Shown in pieces: positions 1-9,334 of a stretch of 64,000 bases of DNA. The DNA comes from Paenibacillus naphthalenovorans (lineage in GTDB: Bacteria; Bacillota; Bacilli; Paenibacillales; NBRC-103111): positions 124,001 to 188,000 of the forward strand of contig NZ_FNDY01000008.1 of the NCBI RefSeq assembly GCF_900099895.1. The letters are read 5' to 3'. The notes below the pieces were generated by a model. It saw nothing but the letters and a program-made list of their open reading frames with translations, did no database searches and was not told the DNA's origin. A program made the translations under genes and the position numbers. Each line of letters opens with the position of its first letter. Within the stretch, counting starts at the first letter, position 1.

Positions 1-2
1 GA

Positions 3-497
3 GTGAAAACGAAGGTGATCGGCTTTACCGGCTATGCGAACAGCGGCAAGACCACGTTAATCCGGAGATTGACGGAGCACTATGAGGCCAAAGGCATAAA
101 CGTGGCCGTCATAAAACACGACGGGCACGGGCATTATAAAGAAGCGGCCGATACGGACTCGGCCCGGTTTATTCAATCGGGGGCCTCGGCTTCCATTGTC
201 ATATCGCCGGATTCCGTCCGGACCTATGAACGTCGGATAATGCCGCTATCCGATATGATCGAAACGCTGCAGGAGCGCTACCAGTATATTTTCGTGGAAG
301 GATTCAAGCGCGAGCCGCACGCGAAAATCGCCGTCTTCCGTACCGAAGAGCAGGCGGATATCGTTAGCTCCCTCCCGGTTCCGCCCGTCGCTTGGGTTAC
401 AACCGATGTTGCTTTGGCCGAACACCGTGTTCCGGACTGCCCTGTTTTTCAGCCGGACGATATTGAATCGATAGCGTGCTTTATCGAAAACCTATAA
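3..497 (+). CDS. mobB: Molybdopterin-guanine dinucleotide biosynthesis adaptor MobB
   Basis: GTP-binding protein that assists attachment of GMP to molybdopterin in molybdenum cofactor maturation. The 164-residue product has a Walker A motif GYANSGKT at residues 10-17 and the family pattern of a D-rich stretch (KHDGHGHYKEAADTDSARF), then VISPD and FVEGFKREPHAKIAVFR, all typical of MobB. The GTG start at position 3 sits at the very edge of the window; the bases GTGA suggest a 4-bp overlap with the stop codon of an upstream gene (in relatives often moeA), but that gene lies outside. Length is normal for MobB, so this is probably the whole gene. The N-terminal boundary is the only uncertain point. 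Confidence 0.93.
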   Translation: MKTKVIGFTGYANSGKTTLIRRLTEHYEAKGINVAVIKHDGHGHYKEAADTDSARFIQSGASASIVISPDSVRTYERRIMPLSDMIETLQERYQYIFVEGFKREPHAKIAVFRTEEQADIVSSLPVPPVAWVTTDVALAEHRVPDCPVFQPDDIESIACFIENL

Positions 498-530
498 CGA
501 TACGTTATCATTATGTTCGCTACTTTCTAT

Positions 531-559
531 TTGAACTTTATAGGCATTTATATTATATT
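531..559 (+). promoter_or_regulatory. Sigma-A type promoter for the ferredoxin gene
   Basis: TTGAAC at 531-536 and TATATT at 554-559 are separated by 17 bp, about 40 bp upstream of the ferredoxin start. Predicted from the sequence only. Confidence 0.55.
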
Positions 560-563
560 TTAG

Positions 564-833
<270 letters not shown>

Positions 834-850
834 GACTTCAGAATTATAAC

Positions 851-889
851 AAGGCTTGTTCCTGATGCGGGGAACAGGCCTTTTTTCTG
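851..889 (+). terminator. Rho-independent terminator of ferredoxin gene
   Basis: Inverted repeat AAGGCTTGTTCC / GGGAACAGGCCTT with a short loop, followed by a run of T (TTTTTTCTG). Confidence 0.9.
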
Positions 890-975
890 TTTTTCTACAT
901 TTTTTTCGCCGGATGTATAGGATTATATGGTAATATAAAAATTGGTAATTTGCGAGTTGGCGTAGGGGGTAATCT

Positions 976-2850
976 ATGAAAAAAGGAATGAGCGAAGCCG
1001 GGGTTACCCTTATAGGCAATGGTTTCATCGCACTGCTGTGCGTACTGCTTCTGGCGACCGGCCCGTTACAGGTGCTGTCCAATTCATTATATGATTTTAA
1101 TATCAGGCAAACCATGTTGCAAGCACCGCATGAAGACATTCTCGTCATCGGGATAGATGAGCGGTCGATCAAGGAAGCCGGTCCATACCCCTGGGATCGA
1201 AGGATTTATGCGGAACTGATTTCCCGCCTGGAGGAAGCGGGAGCGAAAGTCATCGCTTTCGATATCGAGCTGTATACGGACAGCAATAACCCGGAGAGCG
1301 ACAAGGCGCTGGCCGAAGAGCTTGCCAAACACCGCAATATCCTTATCCCCTCTCATGCCCATGTGGAAGGAGAGTTTCAGCGAACGACCACGGTCAAAGC
1401 GGGCGAGCTGATCAAGGCCCGGTCTGTGACGGATCCGATTCCGATGTTCAGCCGTTCTGTATACAGAACACATATCAACATGACGCTGGACAGCGATGGG
1501 GTAGTCCGCTCCCATTGGATGCAAATTGATACTCCGCGGGGAGTATACCCGACGCTGAGCCTTGCTATGGCGCAGTTGGCCGGGTTGGATGTAAGCCGGT
1601 TTCTGGATTTGCCCTTGATAGACAAACGTCCCCAATCCGAAATGCTGATCCGTTGGGATGGCAAGGAGAACGATTTCGAAACCGTTTCTTTCATTGACGC
1701 ATGGAATGGAACGGTGCCTGCCGAGACGTTCCGCGACCGTCTGGTGCTTGTGGGCTACACCGCCCCCGGGTCCGATCAAGGGATTACGCCCGTAGAGAAG
1801 CACATGCATATGGTTTACGCGCATGCCAATATACTGAATCAGATTTTAACGGGCCAAGTGATTACCCCGGTGCATAAGGCATTTGGGATGGCGCTGGCTT
1901 TACTTACCATGCTGCTGCTCGGCTTCAGCACCTGGAGACTGAAGGCTAATGCGGGCATCATCGCGGCGTCAGGCGTCATTCTTATGCTGTTCGGCGGCCA
2001 GTTCGCGCTGTTTGCCTTCAGCTCGCAATATTTGGATGTTATGGCTGCAGCCGTATGCGGCGTGATAACCTATCTGGGCAATCTGGCCATGAAAGCTTAT
2101 TTTGAGACCAGACAAAAAAATTATATCACCAGGCAATTCGGCCGCTACCTTTCACCCGACCTGGTCAAATCCATCGCCGACAGCAAGCGGGAAATTCAGC
2201 TGGGGGGCATCAGCAAGGAGCTTTCGATCCTGTTCCTGGATGTGCGCGGATTCACTCCGCTTTCAGAGAAGCTGAAGCCGGAGGAAGTGGTCGATTGTCT
2301 CAATAGGTTGTTTAACCTGATCACCGAACGGGCGCTGCACAATCATGGCACAATTGACAAATTCATCGGCGATGCCGCGATGATCTTGTACAATGCGCCG
2401 CTCGACGTACCTGACCATCCTTATTACGCGGTCAAAACGGCCTATGAAATTCAAAAGGGAATGGAGAAGGTCAGGGCAGAAATATGTGAGAAATACGGCG
2501 TAACCCTCAGTGTCGGCATAGGGATTAACACCGGCGAAGCCGTTGTCGGCAACATCGGTTCCTACCTCCGCGTGGATTATACGGCGATCGGAGATCACGT
2601 CAACACGGCGGCACGAATCGAATCCCATACGGAGCCAAACCAGATTCTCGTATCCGAAGCGACGTATGAGCTGACCAAAGCATACTTCGAATACCGCTAT
2701 GCCGGGGAAAAGCGGATGAAAGGCAAAAGCCTTCCCTTGAAGCTGTTCGAGGTGGCGGGCGTCAAAGGGGCTCCGGCTTCCGGGAAGGACGGGATTCCTG
2801 CTTCTGCGTTAAAGAAAGGGGTTTTCAGGTGGAGAAAGCAAATCGGTTGA
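976..2850 (+). CDS. CHASE2-domain adenylate/guanylate cyclase
   Basis: Membrane-bound class III nucleotide cyclase, 624 residues. Order of parts: N-terminal membrane segment (about residues 11-33), extracellular CHASE2 sensor domain (IRQTMLQAP through about residue 290, with the typical VIGIDERSIKEAGPYPWDRR), three closely spaced membrane segments (about 300-375), then a cytoplasmic cyclase domain (about 405-600). The catalytic domain keeps the metal-binding aspartates in LFLDVRGFT and DKFIGDAAM, and the substrate region YTAIGDHVNTAARIES. Such proteins make cAMP or cGMP in response to an outside signal; which nucleotide is not certain, though DKFIGD with a downstream D fits adenylate cyclase. 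Its stop overlaps the start of the FecR-domain gene by 22 bp, so the two are translationally linked. Confidence 0.9.
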   Translation: MKKGMSEAGVTLIGNGFIALLCVLLLATGPLQVLSNSLYDFNIRQTMLQAPHEDILVIGIDERSIKEAGPYPWDRRIYAELISRLEEAGAKVIAFDIELYTDSNNPESDKALAEELAKHRNILIPSHAHVEGEFQRTTTVKAGELIKARSVTDPIPMFSRSVYRTHINMTLDSDGVVRSHWMQIDTPRGVYPTLSLAMAQLAGLDVSRFLDLPLIDKRPQSEMLIRWDGKENDFETVSFIDAWNGTVPAETFRDRLVLVGYTAPGSDQGITPVEKHMHMVYAHANILNQILTGQVITPVHKAFGMALALLTMLLLGFSTWRLKANAGIIAASGVILMLFGGQFALFAFSSQYLDVMAAAVCGVITYLGNLAMKAYFETRQKNYITRQFGRYLSPDLVKSIADSKREIQLGGISKELSILFLDVRGFTPLSEKLKPEEVVDCLNRLFNLITERALHNHGTIDKFIGDAAMILYNAPLDVPDHPYYAVKTAYEIQKGMEKVRAEICEKYGVTLSVGIGINTGEAVVGNIGSYLRVDYTAIGDHVNTAARIESHTEPNQILVSEATYELTKAYFEYRYAGEKRMKGKSLPLKLFEVAGVKGAPASGKDGIPASALKKGVFRWRKQIG

Positions 2851-4661
2851 AAAGGAAAAAACGGGCAGCAGTGTTCATGTGGTTGATGATGTTCGCCCTG
2901 CTCTTCTCTATGCTGTCATTCGTACCGGCCCCGCCCGTTCAGGCTAAAAGCGTGCGCGCTGCAGTAGTGGTTGAGGTCAAAGGGAATGTGACTTACACCA
3001 AATCCGGGGGTTCAAAGTCGCACCGCGCCTATGTGAATTTGAGCCTGAACCGAGGCGACGCCATATCGACAGGGTCTTCTTCTTCCGTCGTCATACGCAT
3101 CGTTGACCGTGAGGATGAACTGACGATCGGTTCGAACGCGGAAGTGTATATCGCGGATTTGCTGGAGGAGAACGGCGGCAAAAAGTCCAAAGTGAAAGCA
3201 TGGGCCGGTTCGTTATGGGCAAAGGTGAAATCGCTGGTGAGCCCGGAGGATGAGTTCGAGGTGGAGACGCCTACGGCCGTCATGGGTGTTCGGGGGACGC
3301 AATATATGACGCTTGTCGATCCGGTTACCGGCAGAACGACCATGTACGTGGCGGCGGGTATCGTAGAGGCGACGTCGACGCTTTCCACCGGTTCGGAAGG
3401 CCATCCGTCGGGATCTGCTGCCGTATACCCGGCGCAGCAAATCGACATGGATTTGCGGGCGCAGGCCGAGGATTTAAGGATTCTGGTATATTATGCGGAA
3501 CCCAAAGCCATCGTCGAGTCTGCATCGCCGCGAGTGCTGGAAGCATTCCTGACCGCCATACCGGAGATTCAGGCGGAGAATGAAGGAATAAAAAACCGGA
3601 TGCAGGAACAATTCAATCAAGGCATCCGGCAGCCGGACGACCGGTCGATTCTGAGGTACCTTACGCAGGATGAATTGGACAACGTCTTGCGCAACTTCGA
3701 CGCTCTCGTGACGGAACTGGTTCAAGAGGCCGTGAGAGCAAACAAGCTGGATCCGCGAAAGGTAGATGAAGTGAATGCCCGGATTACGGATCCGGGCAAG
3801 AGAATCGACTTGACGCAGCCCCCGGCAGTCGACAGGACGGCAGGGCTGGACCCGGCCATTGAAAGGCTGAAGCAGGTCAACAGGAATACGGAAGCAAGCC
3901 CTGCAAGACTGGAACGGCTCCGGATGGAGCAGGCTATGCGGAAGCTGGGGCCTTATTTGGCGGAGCTGGCAGGCGAAAGGAACAGGTTGGCGGAGGAGAA
4001 CCGAAAGACGGAGGACGCTGCCAATCAGAGAGCCTCGGAAGCCTTGATGAATCAATTGTCCGATTCGGAACGCCGGAAGTTCTTGGAGAATCGGCTCAAG
4101 CTCGGGGAGCTGATGAATTCCAATACCCCGGCACCGCCAGCTGGCGGCGGTCCATCCGGCGGCGGAGAACCTGCCATACAAGTGCCGGGTCCTGTTAAGC
4201 CGGCCGTAACGGTCAAGCAGCATGGATCGCCTGTAAACGGCTTTATTCATCTTGATCTGGAAATGCGGCATTTTACGGACAAGGAGCCGTTCTACGCCGT
4301 GGAGGCTCACCTCGTCTACAATCAGAGCGAATTGAACTATAGGCAAACAGCGAAATTTACGAATGCGGCCAGTGCTGTATTCAAGGACCGGCAAGCTGCA
4401 GAGACATTGACCCAGCACAAGGGTGAGACGCAAAATGAGCTGATATACGCAGCATCGCAATATGAAACCGGTCCAGATCAGCCTGTGGATCACATCCGGT
4501 TGAACGGATCCGGACTGTTGGCGCGCATTCCGCTGCAAGTGTTGGATTCGGCCGCCAATACGGCGAATGTCGAGCTGGTATACGTGAAGGTCGTCGATAA
4601 AGAAGGCAGGACCGTTTACGAGCTGACAAGCCCGCAATCGATCACGGTTATAACGAGGTAA
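2829..4661 (+). CDS. Secreted FecR-domain protein with C-terminal cohesin-like domain
   Basis: A 610-residue exported protein. A basic start (EKANRLKRKKR) and hydrophobic stretch with cleavage near PVQAKS form a signal peptide (about residues 1-40). A FecR domain follows (about 45-200: EVKGNVTYTKSGG, LNRGDAISTGSSSSVVIRI, ETPTAVMGVRGTQYM). The centre is charged and likely helical (about 220-430), then a Gly/Pro linker (PAPPAGGGPSGGGEP) and a beta-rich C-terminal domain (about 455-608: FYAVEAHLVYNQSELNY, LLARIPLQVLD) that resembles cohesin/type-III dockerin-binding folds. GTG start at 2829 is preceded by AAGAAAGGGG. FecR here has no sigma factor partner; the overlapping CHASE2 cyclase suggests the FecR protein may act as its extracellular partner (inference). 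Confidence 0.82.
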   Translation: MEKANRLKRKKRAAVFMWLMMFALLFSMLSFVPAPPVQAKSVRAAVVVEVKGNVTYTKSGGSKSHRAYVNLSLNRGDAISTGSSSSVVIRIVDREDELTIGSNAEVYIADLLEENGGKKSKVKAWAGSLWAKVKSLVSPEDEFEVETPTAVMGVRGTQYMTLVDPVTGRTTMYVAAGIVEATSTLSTGSEGHPSGSAAVYPAQQIDMDLRAQAEDLRILVYYAEPKAIVESASPRVLEAFLTAIPEIQAENEGIKNRMQEQFNQGIRQPDDRSILRYLTQDELDNVLRNFDALVTELVQEAVRANKLDPRKVDEVNARITDPGKRIDLTQPPAVDRTAGLDPAIERLKQVNRNTEASPARLERLRMEQAMRKLGPYLAELAGERNRLAEENRKTEDAANQRASEALMNQLSDSERRKFLENRLKLGELMNSNTPAPPAGGGPSGGGEPAIQVPGPVKPAVTVKQHGSPVNGFIHLDLEMRHFTDKEPFYAVEAHLVYNQSELNYRQTAKFTNAASAVFKDRQAAETLTQHKGETQNELIYAASQYETGPDQPVDHIRLNGSGLLARIPLQVLDSAANTANVELVYVKVVDKEGRTVYELTSPQSITVITR

Positions 4662-4689
4662 AGGTTTGTGCGTACGGAAGGAGAAACCA

Positions 4690-6291
4690 ATGAATAAAGC
4701 TGTACTACGGGCCGCTTTAGCCGTCCTGGCTTCCGTCATGATCGGCGGTCAGGGCGCCTTAGCCGCCTCTTGGGAAACGGATAGTCTCCGGGGCCCGGAG
4801 CAGCAGATCATGGTCAATGTCACCAGTCAGGCAGGCTCCGGGGATATGGGCAGCATGAACGGGGCGGAGAAGAATGCGACGTTTCGTATTCCGTCCCGGC
4901 TTACCGTGCTGCCGGACAGCACGGTACTGATTTCGGATTCAAGGAATCATATGATTCGCATGCTGGCTCAAGGAAGGGTCGGCACCTACGCGGGCATCCT
5001 GTATGAAATGGACGGTAAAGGGTTTCCGGTCGGAGGTCTTTTGGACGGACCGGGCGACATGGCTCTATTCCAGGAGCCGCACGGGATGGCCGTAGATGCC
5101 GGAGGCAATGTCTATGTAGCCGATGCGGGGAATCACGCGATCCGGAAAATCGACGCTTCCGGCAGAGTCTCTACCGTAGCCGGAAACGGTTTGATCGGAT
5201 TAAAGGACGGCAGGGGAAAAGACGCCTCCTTCTACCGCCCGACGGATGTGGTTGCCGCGCCTGACGGAACGCTGTATGTAGCGGATACGCTCAATCATGT
5301 CATCCGCCGCATTACTCCGTCCGGTGAGGTAAAGACGCTGAATGCCCCTTCAACCCGGGCCGTGGAAGTGTCTCCGGGCCAGGCTTCACCGGCCGGCGAT
5401 TACGCCGACGGCGACTTGAAACAGGCGAAATTTAACGAGCCGGGCGGGCTCGTGATGGACGACAAAGGCAATTTATATGTCAGCGACTCGGGCAATCAAC
5501 GCATTCGCTATATCGATTTGCAGGCGGGTACGGTAACCACCGTAGCCGGAGGAGGGACCGCCTCCGCGACCAAAGACTTGTATGCTCCGGGGGATTATGC
5601 GGACGGAGAAGCGGGCCATGCCAGATTCAACTTCCCGCTCGGCCTGGCACGGACAAGGGAAGGCGGGCTGATTATTGCGGACAGTCAAAACCACGCGGTT
5701 CGTTATTTATGGAACGGCCGGGTTACTACGCTTGCAGGCGTACCAGGCAGCACCACGGGCGAGCTGGACGGCATTGAAGGACACGCGCGGATGCATAGGC
5801 CTACCGGTGTAGCCGTACAAGCTGACGGCAGCATTCTGGTGGCGGATGCCTATAACAACAAGCTGCGTCAAATTCGTTTGTACAGCCTTCCGGCGGATTT
5901 GCCCAAGGACAACAACGTCAAGGTCGTAGTAGACGATCAATGGATTCCATTCGAAGTCCATCCGGATTTGACAAACGGCCGCACGATGGTACCGGTCCGC
6001 ACCCTGGCGGAAGCGCTTGGCTATGAAGTGACGTTCGACGCCGGGACCCGCACCGTACGGCTCAGCAAGGACGGTACAATCATTGAAATGGGCATGGACA
6101 GGAATGGATTAAAGCGGACGGCAAAAGGCAGGGAATGGAGCTCGGAAACGGATGCGGCGCCTTATATCAAGCAGGACCGCATGTTCGTTCCTATACGTTT
6201 CGTTGCAGAAGCAATCGGCCTGGACGTCCAATGGGATAACGCTTCCCGTACGGCCATCCTCCGTCATAAGACCATCGACACTGCGCGTTAA
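4690..6291 (+). CDS. Secreted NHL-repeat protein with copper amine oxidase-like stalk domain
   Basis: Exported 533-residue protein. The start is ATG at 4690, which has GGAAGGAG at the right distance; an in-frame GTG 24 bp upstream has no ribosome site. A signal peptide (MNKAVLRAALAVLASVMIGG, cleavage near GALAAS) is followed by five or six NHL-type beta-propeller repeats (about residues 55-395), each with the pattern DxxGNxYVADxxNHxIRxI. The C-terminus (about 410-530) is a copper amine oxidase N-terminal-like 'stalk' pair (NGRTMVPVRTLAEALGYEV and QDRMFVPIRFVAEAIGLDV), common in Paenibacillus surface proteins; it binds no copper as far as known. A likely wall- or surface-associated scaffold in one operon with the cyclase and FecR genes. 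Confidence 0.85.
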   Translation: MNKAVLRAALAVLASVMIGGQGALAASWETDSLRGPEQQIMVNVTSQAGSGDMGSMNGAEKNATFRIPSRLTVLPDSTVLISDSRNHMIRMLAQGRVGTYAGILYEMDGKGFPVGGLLDGPGDMALFQEPHGMAVDAGGNVYVADAGNHAIRKIDASGRVSTVAGNGLIGLKDGRGKDASFYRPTDVVAAPDGTLYVADTLNHVIRRITPSGEVKTLNAPSTRAVEVSPGQASPAGDYADGDLKQAKFNEPGGLVMDDKGNLYVSDSGNQRIRYIDLQAGTVTTVAGGGTASATKDLYAPGDYADGEAGHARFNFPLGLARTREGGLIIADSQNHAVRYLWNGRVTTLAGVPGSTTGELDGIEGHARMHRPTGVAVQADGSILVADAYNNKLRQIRLYSLPADLPKDNNVKVVVDDQWIPFEVHPDLTNGRTMVPVRTLAEALGYEVTFDAGTRTVRLSKDGTIIEMGMDRNGLKRTAKGREWSSETDAAPYIKQDRMFVPIRFVAEAIGLDVQWDNASRTAILRHKTIDTAR

Positions 6292-6338
6292 ACGTTCAAA
6301 GCCGGGAAGAGGGCTATCTTCCGACTTTCAATGAAATT

Positions 6339-6379
6339 CGCCTTCCCGGCCGATCGTTCGGCCTGCGGAAGGCGTTTTT
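6339..6379 (+). terminator. Rho-independent terminator after the surface-protein operon
   Basis: Stem CGCCTTCC / GGAAGGCG with an inner GGCC/GGCC pairing, followed by TTTTT at 6375-6379. Confidence 0.85.
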
Positions 6380-6447
6380 GTTCCCCATACTCTCAAAAAC
6401 CGCACGGCAAACGCCGATAATTTAGTGGACGAGGCGGAAAGAGGGGA

Positions 6448-7863
6448 ATGCTCTTGAAATCGAAGGATCCAAAAGATCAGCTTCAACTCTTTTTTAAGCA
6501 GGACCCGCAGTATTTAAAAACATATGTCAAAGAGCATCCGAACAATAAGATGGCGTGGTACTTGCTTGGACGCGAATACGAAGCGCAGGGCAAACAAGGC
6601 AAGGCGCTGTATTGTTACGCCCAGGCAGGCGAAATATACGAGGCTTATGAGAATCAGAAGGTCAATCTGCCCCCCGAAGCATTGGAGCAGATCCGGGGTT
6701 GGGGCTCGACCCGCAAGCGCCGCCGCCGTATGGGCCGTCTCCGATTAGGCTTGGCGCTCCTGATGTTGGCGGCTGCGGTATTATTCGCGCCAGGCGCTCC
6801 TTCATTGCCTGTATACGTAACGGAGAAGGAAGTGCCGCTCCCGGAAGGCGTAACCCCCGCACAGCTGCAGGAGACAAAAGTCTATTATATTACCGGAGGG
6901 AAGACCCAGGAAAGGATCGGAGCCGCTTTACAGAGCATGCTGCTGGAGGAGAGAATCAGCAGCTTCGCGATTTTGGCCAGGGGGATTCCGATGGGACAAA
7001 CCTCGTGGATCAGCTGGCTGAGAAAGCCGGAGGTGCTGCTTTCCGTCGAAGCGAAGCAGGATGCTTCGCAGCAGCAAATCAATTACCATGATGCCGAGAG
7101 CTGCGGCTGTCAGCCGGCCGATCCTGGCAAGGCGGAGCAGATCGTAGCCGCATGGATGTCCAAAAAGGAGCAGGAGCTCGTGCTGAAATCAGCCATAGCG
7201 TATTATACCAAAGCGAATGGCCGGGCACCGGAGCAGTTGACGGAATTAACCGCGCCTTATCCCGGTAATGTGCTGCCCGGCGTTACCGCGGACATGCAGG
7301 AGCTGTTCGACCGGCAGAAAGATGAAATCGCTGCCGAAACGGCCGAATGGGTAAAGCAAAACGGGTCGCCAAAAGCGTCAGAGGCCATGCCGGGCGCGGA
7401 AGGCTTGACGAGGCCGATGAAGGAGCCGCTGCGGATTGTGGTCGACAAGTCCGCCCACCGTTTGGCTCTAGTCAGCGGCAATCTGATCGTGCGCAGCTAC
7501 GCCGTCGGGCTGGGAGGCGACCGTACGCCCGAAGGGACCTTTGCGATCACGGAAAAGGTCCGCAACCCGAACGGGAAGTCGAACGGAGAGTTCGGCAGCC
7601 GGGGCATGACGCTTTCGGATACCCTTTATGCCATTCACGGAACGAACCGGCCGTCGAGCATCGGCAAGGACGAGTCCCTGGGCTGTATCCGGATGCGCAA
7701 AGAGGATGTGGAAGAACTGTTCGACATGACGCCGCTCGGTACACCGGTAACGATCGGCAGAGGGCTGCTGCCGGCGGAAGAATCACGCAGCGGGAGCCCG
7801 TTCAGGCTGCCGCTGCAGACCGGGGAAACGAACCCGGGGAAAGTGTACCGATGGCTGAACTGA
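6448..7863 (+). CDS. L,D-transpeptidase (YkuD domain), membrane-anchored
   Basis: Peptidoglycan cross-linking enzyme of 471 residues. The N-terminal ~70 residues look like one or two TPR-type helices (NNKMAWYLLGREYEAQGKQGKALYCYAQAGEIYEAY), followed by a basic patch and one membrane segment (about 97-115), so the rest faces outside. The YkuD catalytic domain is at about residues 325-445: VDKSAHRLALVSGNL, the conserved HGTNRPSSIGKDESLGCIRM with the catalytic His and Cys (H-x-S-x-G-C-I-R). The middle region (130-320) is not recognised. ATG at 6448 lies directly after GAGGGGA; a TTG two codons later has better spacing, so the start could be at 6454. Overlapping reading frames on both strands here are shadows. 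Confidence 0.9.
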   Translation: MLLKSKDPKDQLQLFFKQDPQYLKTYVKEHPNNKMAWYLLGREYEAQGKQGKALYCYAQAGEIYEAYENQKVNLPPEALEQIRGWGSTRKRRRRMGRLRLGLALLMLAAAVLFAPGAPSLPVYVTEKEVPLPEGVTPAQLQETKVYYITGGKTQERIGAALQSMLLEERISSFAILARGIPMGQTSWISWLRKPEVLLSVEAKQDASQQQINYHDAESCGCQPADPGKAEQIVAAWMSKKEQELVLKSAIAYYTKANGRAPEQLTELTAPYPGNVLPGVTADMQELFDRQKDEIAAETAEWVKQNGSPKASEAMPGAEGLTRPMKEPLRIVVDKSAHRLALVSGNLIVRSYAVGLGGDRTPEGTFAITEKVRNPNGKSNGEFGSRGMTLSDTLYAIHGTNRPSSIGKDESLGCIRMRKEDVEELFDMTPLGTPVTIGRGLLPAEESRSGSPFRLPLQTGETNPGKVYRWLN

Positions 7864-7910
7864 AAGGTCGGCTTGGCCGGACAGAGGCTTCGGGCTTCCC
7901 TGGAGGATGG

Positions 7911-8048
7911 CTAGCTGCCGAGGATGAGGAGTACGGCCATGATGATGACAATCGCTGCAAATATGGAGCTGATCCAGATGATCAGCTTTTTGTTCGGCTG
8001 CTCCTTCGCTTTGCGCTGCAAATAGGAGGAGTTTTTTTTCTTTGGCAT
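7911..8048 (-). CDS. Small single-pass membrane protein (45 aa), hypothetical
   Basis: A short gene convergent to the L,D-transpeptidase. The product begins MPKKKNSSYLQRKAKEQP, strongly basic and hydrophilic, then has one hydrophobic segment (about residues 21-43: LIIWISSIFAAIVIIMAVLL) ending LGS. An upstream GGAAGGG lies at a fair distance from the ATG. Positive-inside rule puts the N-terminus in the cytoplasm. Function unknown; the layout resembles small membrane proteins conserved near pyrD in Paenibacillus-like genomes, but I cannot confirm that here. Confidence 0.7.
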   Translation of the reverse strand: MPKKKNSSYLQRKAKEQPNKKLIIWISSIFAAIVIIMAVLLILGS

Positions 8049-8214
8049 GACAATCGGCCCTTCCGAAAGAGTGAGTTTAAACATAATATTAACATAATGC
8101 AGCCGGATTGGCAGGGGGATTTTGCAGCTTGTCCTCTTTATTTTTGTCCCGCAAAACGATACACTGTCAAAAGAGAGTAAAAGACGAGAGAACGTGCGGG
8201 GAGAGGACAGAAGT

Positions 8215-9315
8215 ATGCTTTACAAAAAAATCGCCAAACCGGTTCTATTTGGGATGGACCCGGAAAAAGCGCATCATGTTATCATTGACGGAATGCATAC
8301 GGTCGGTAAGCTGCCAGGGGGGCGAATGCTGCTCCGTTGGGTATGGGGGGTTCGGCCGGCTCCTGAGCTGGAGATGCAGCTTTGGGGAATTACGTTTGCC
8401 AATCCTGTCGGATTAGCAGCGGGACTGGATAAGAATGCGAAGGCGGTCCCCGCATTTTCAAACATCGGCTTCGGGTTTATGGAGGTTGGAACGGTAACGC
8501 CCAAGCCCCAGGCGGGCAATGAGCTGCCCCGCTTGTTCAGACTGCCGGAGGACGCTGCGCTGATCAACCGAATGGGCTTTAATAATGTAGGCATTGAAGG
8601 AATGAAGCGTAATTTGCGGAATCAGGGGAAGCGAACGATCCCGCTGGCGATTAATATCGGCAAAAATAAATCGACGCCAAACGAGCAGGCGGAGGAAGAT
8701 TACCGTGCATGCATCCAGGCGCTGTATGGTTACGGCGACTTTTTCGTTGTGAATATCAGCTCTCCGAATACGCCGGATTTGCGCAATCTTCAGCATGGAG
8801 ACGACTTGTCCAGGCTGCTTGCTGCCGTAAAGGACGAGGTACGCAAGCAGCATGCGCGCTTTGGCGGAAGGGAAAAGCCCGTGCTGGTGAAAATCGCTCC
8901 GGACCTGCAGCCGCAAGAAGTGGAATATATGGTGGATACGATCTTGCGGAGCAATATTTCCGGCATCATCGTCTCGAACACGACCATCTCCCGCGACGGG
9001 CTGCAGAGTGTGCACCGCAGCGAGGCCGGGGGATTGAGCGGCCGTCCGCTCACTAAGCGATCCACGCAGCTCATTCGCGCTGTTTACAAAGCAACAGGCG
9101 GGCAGCTTCCGATTATCGGTTCGGGGGGGATTTTCTCCGCGCAAGACGCCTATGAAAAAATACGGGCCGGGGCCAGTCTGGTTGAAGTCTATACGGGATT
9201 GATCTATGAAGGTCCTGCTCTTATCGGACGCATTAACGAGGGACTTCGGGCTTTACTTCGAAAGGACGGTTTCAAGCATATTTCCGAAGCGATCGGTTCA
9301 GAGCATCGAGGCTAG
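8215..9315 (+). CDS. pyrD: Quinone-dependent dihydroorotate dehydrogenase (class 2)
   Basis: Oxidises dihydroorotate to orotate in pyrimidine synthesis, passing electrons to the quinone pool at the membrane. The 366-residue product has the class 2 pattern: an N-terminal helical extension (MLYKKIAKPVLFGMDPEKAHH) for quinone access, NRMGFNN, NISSPNTPDLRNLQ with the catalytic Ser (class 1 enzymes have Cys), LVKIAPDL, VSNTT and the FMN phosphate-binding IGSGGI. ATG at 8215 is chosen because GGGGAGAGG precedes it and it matches the family start; an in-frame start 93 bp upstream adds unrelated residues. A standalone gene outside any pyr operon. It is followed closely by the alarmone synthetase. Confidence 0.95.
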   Translation: MLYKKIAKPVLFGMDPEKAHHVIIDGMHTVGKLPGGRMLLRWVWGVRPAPELEMQLWGITFANPVGLAAGLDKNAKAVPAFSNIGFGFMEVGTVTPKPQAGNELPRLFRLPEDAALINRMGFNNVGIEGMKRNLRNQGKRTIPLAINIGKNKSTPNEQAEEDYRACIQALYGYGDFFVVNISSPNTPDLRNLQHGDDLSRLLAAVKDEVRKQHARFGGREKPVLVKIAPDLQPQEVEYMVDTILRSNISGIIVSNTTISRDGLQSVHRSEAGGLSGRPLTKRSTQLIRAVYKATGGQLPIIGSGGIFSAQDAYEKIRAGASLVEVYTGLIYEGPALIGRINEGLRALLRKDGFKHISEAIGSEHRG

Positions 9316-9334
9316 GAGAATGGAGGAGTAGCGA

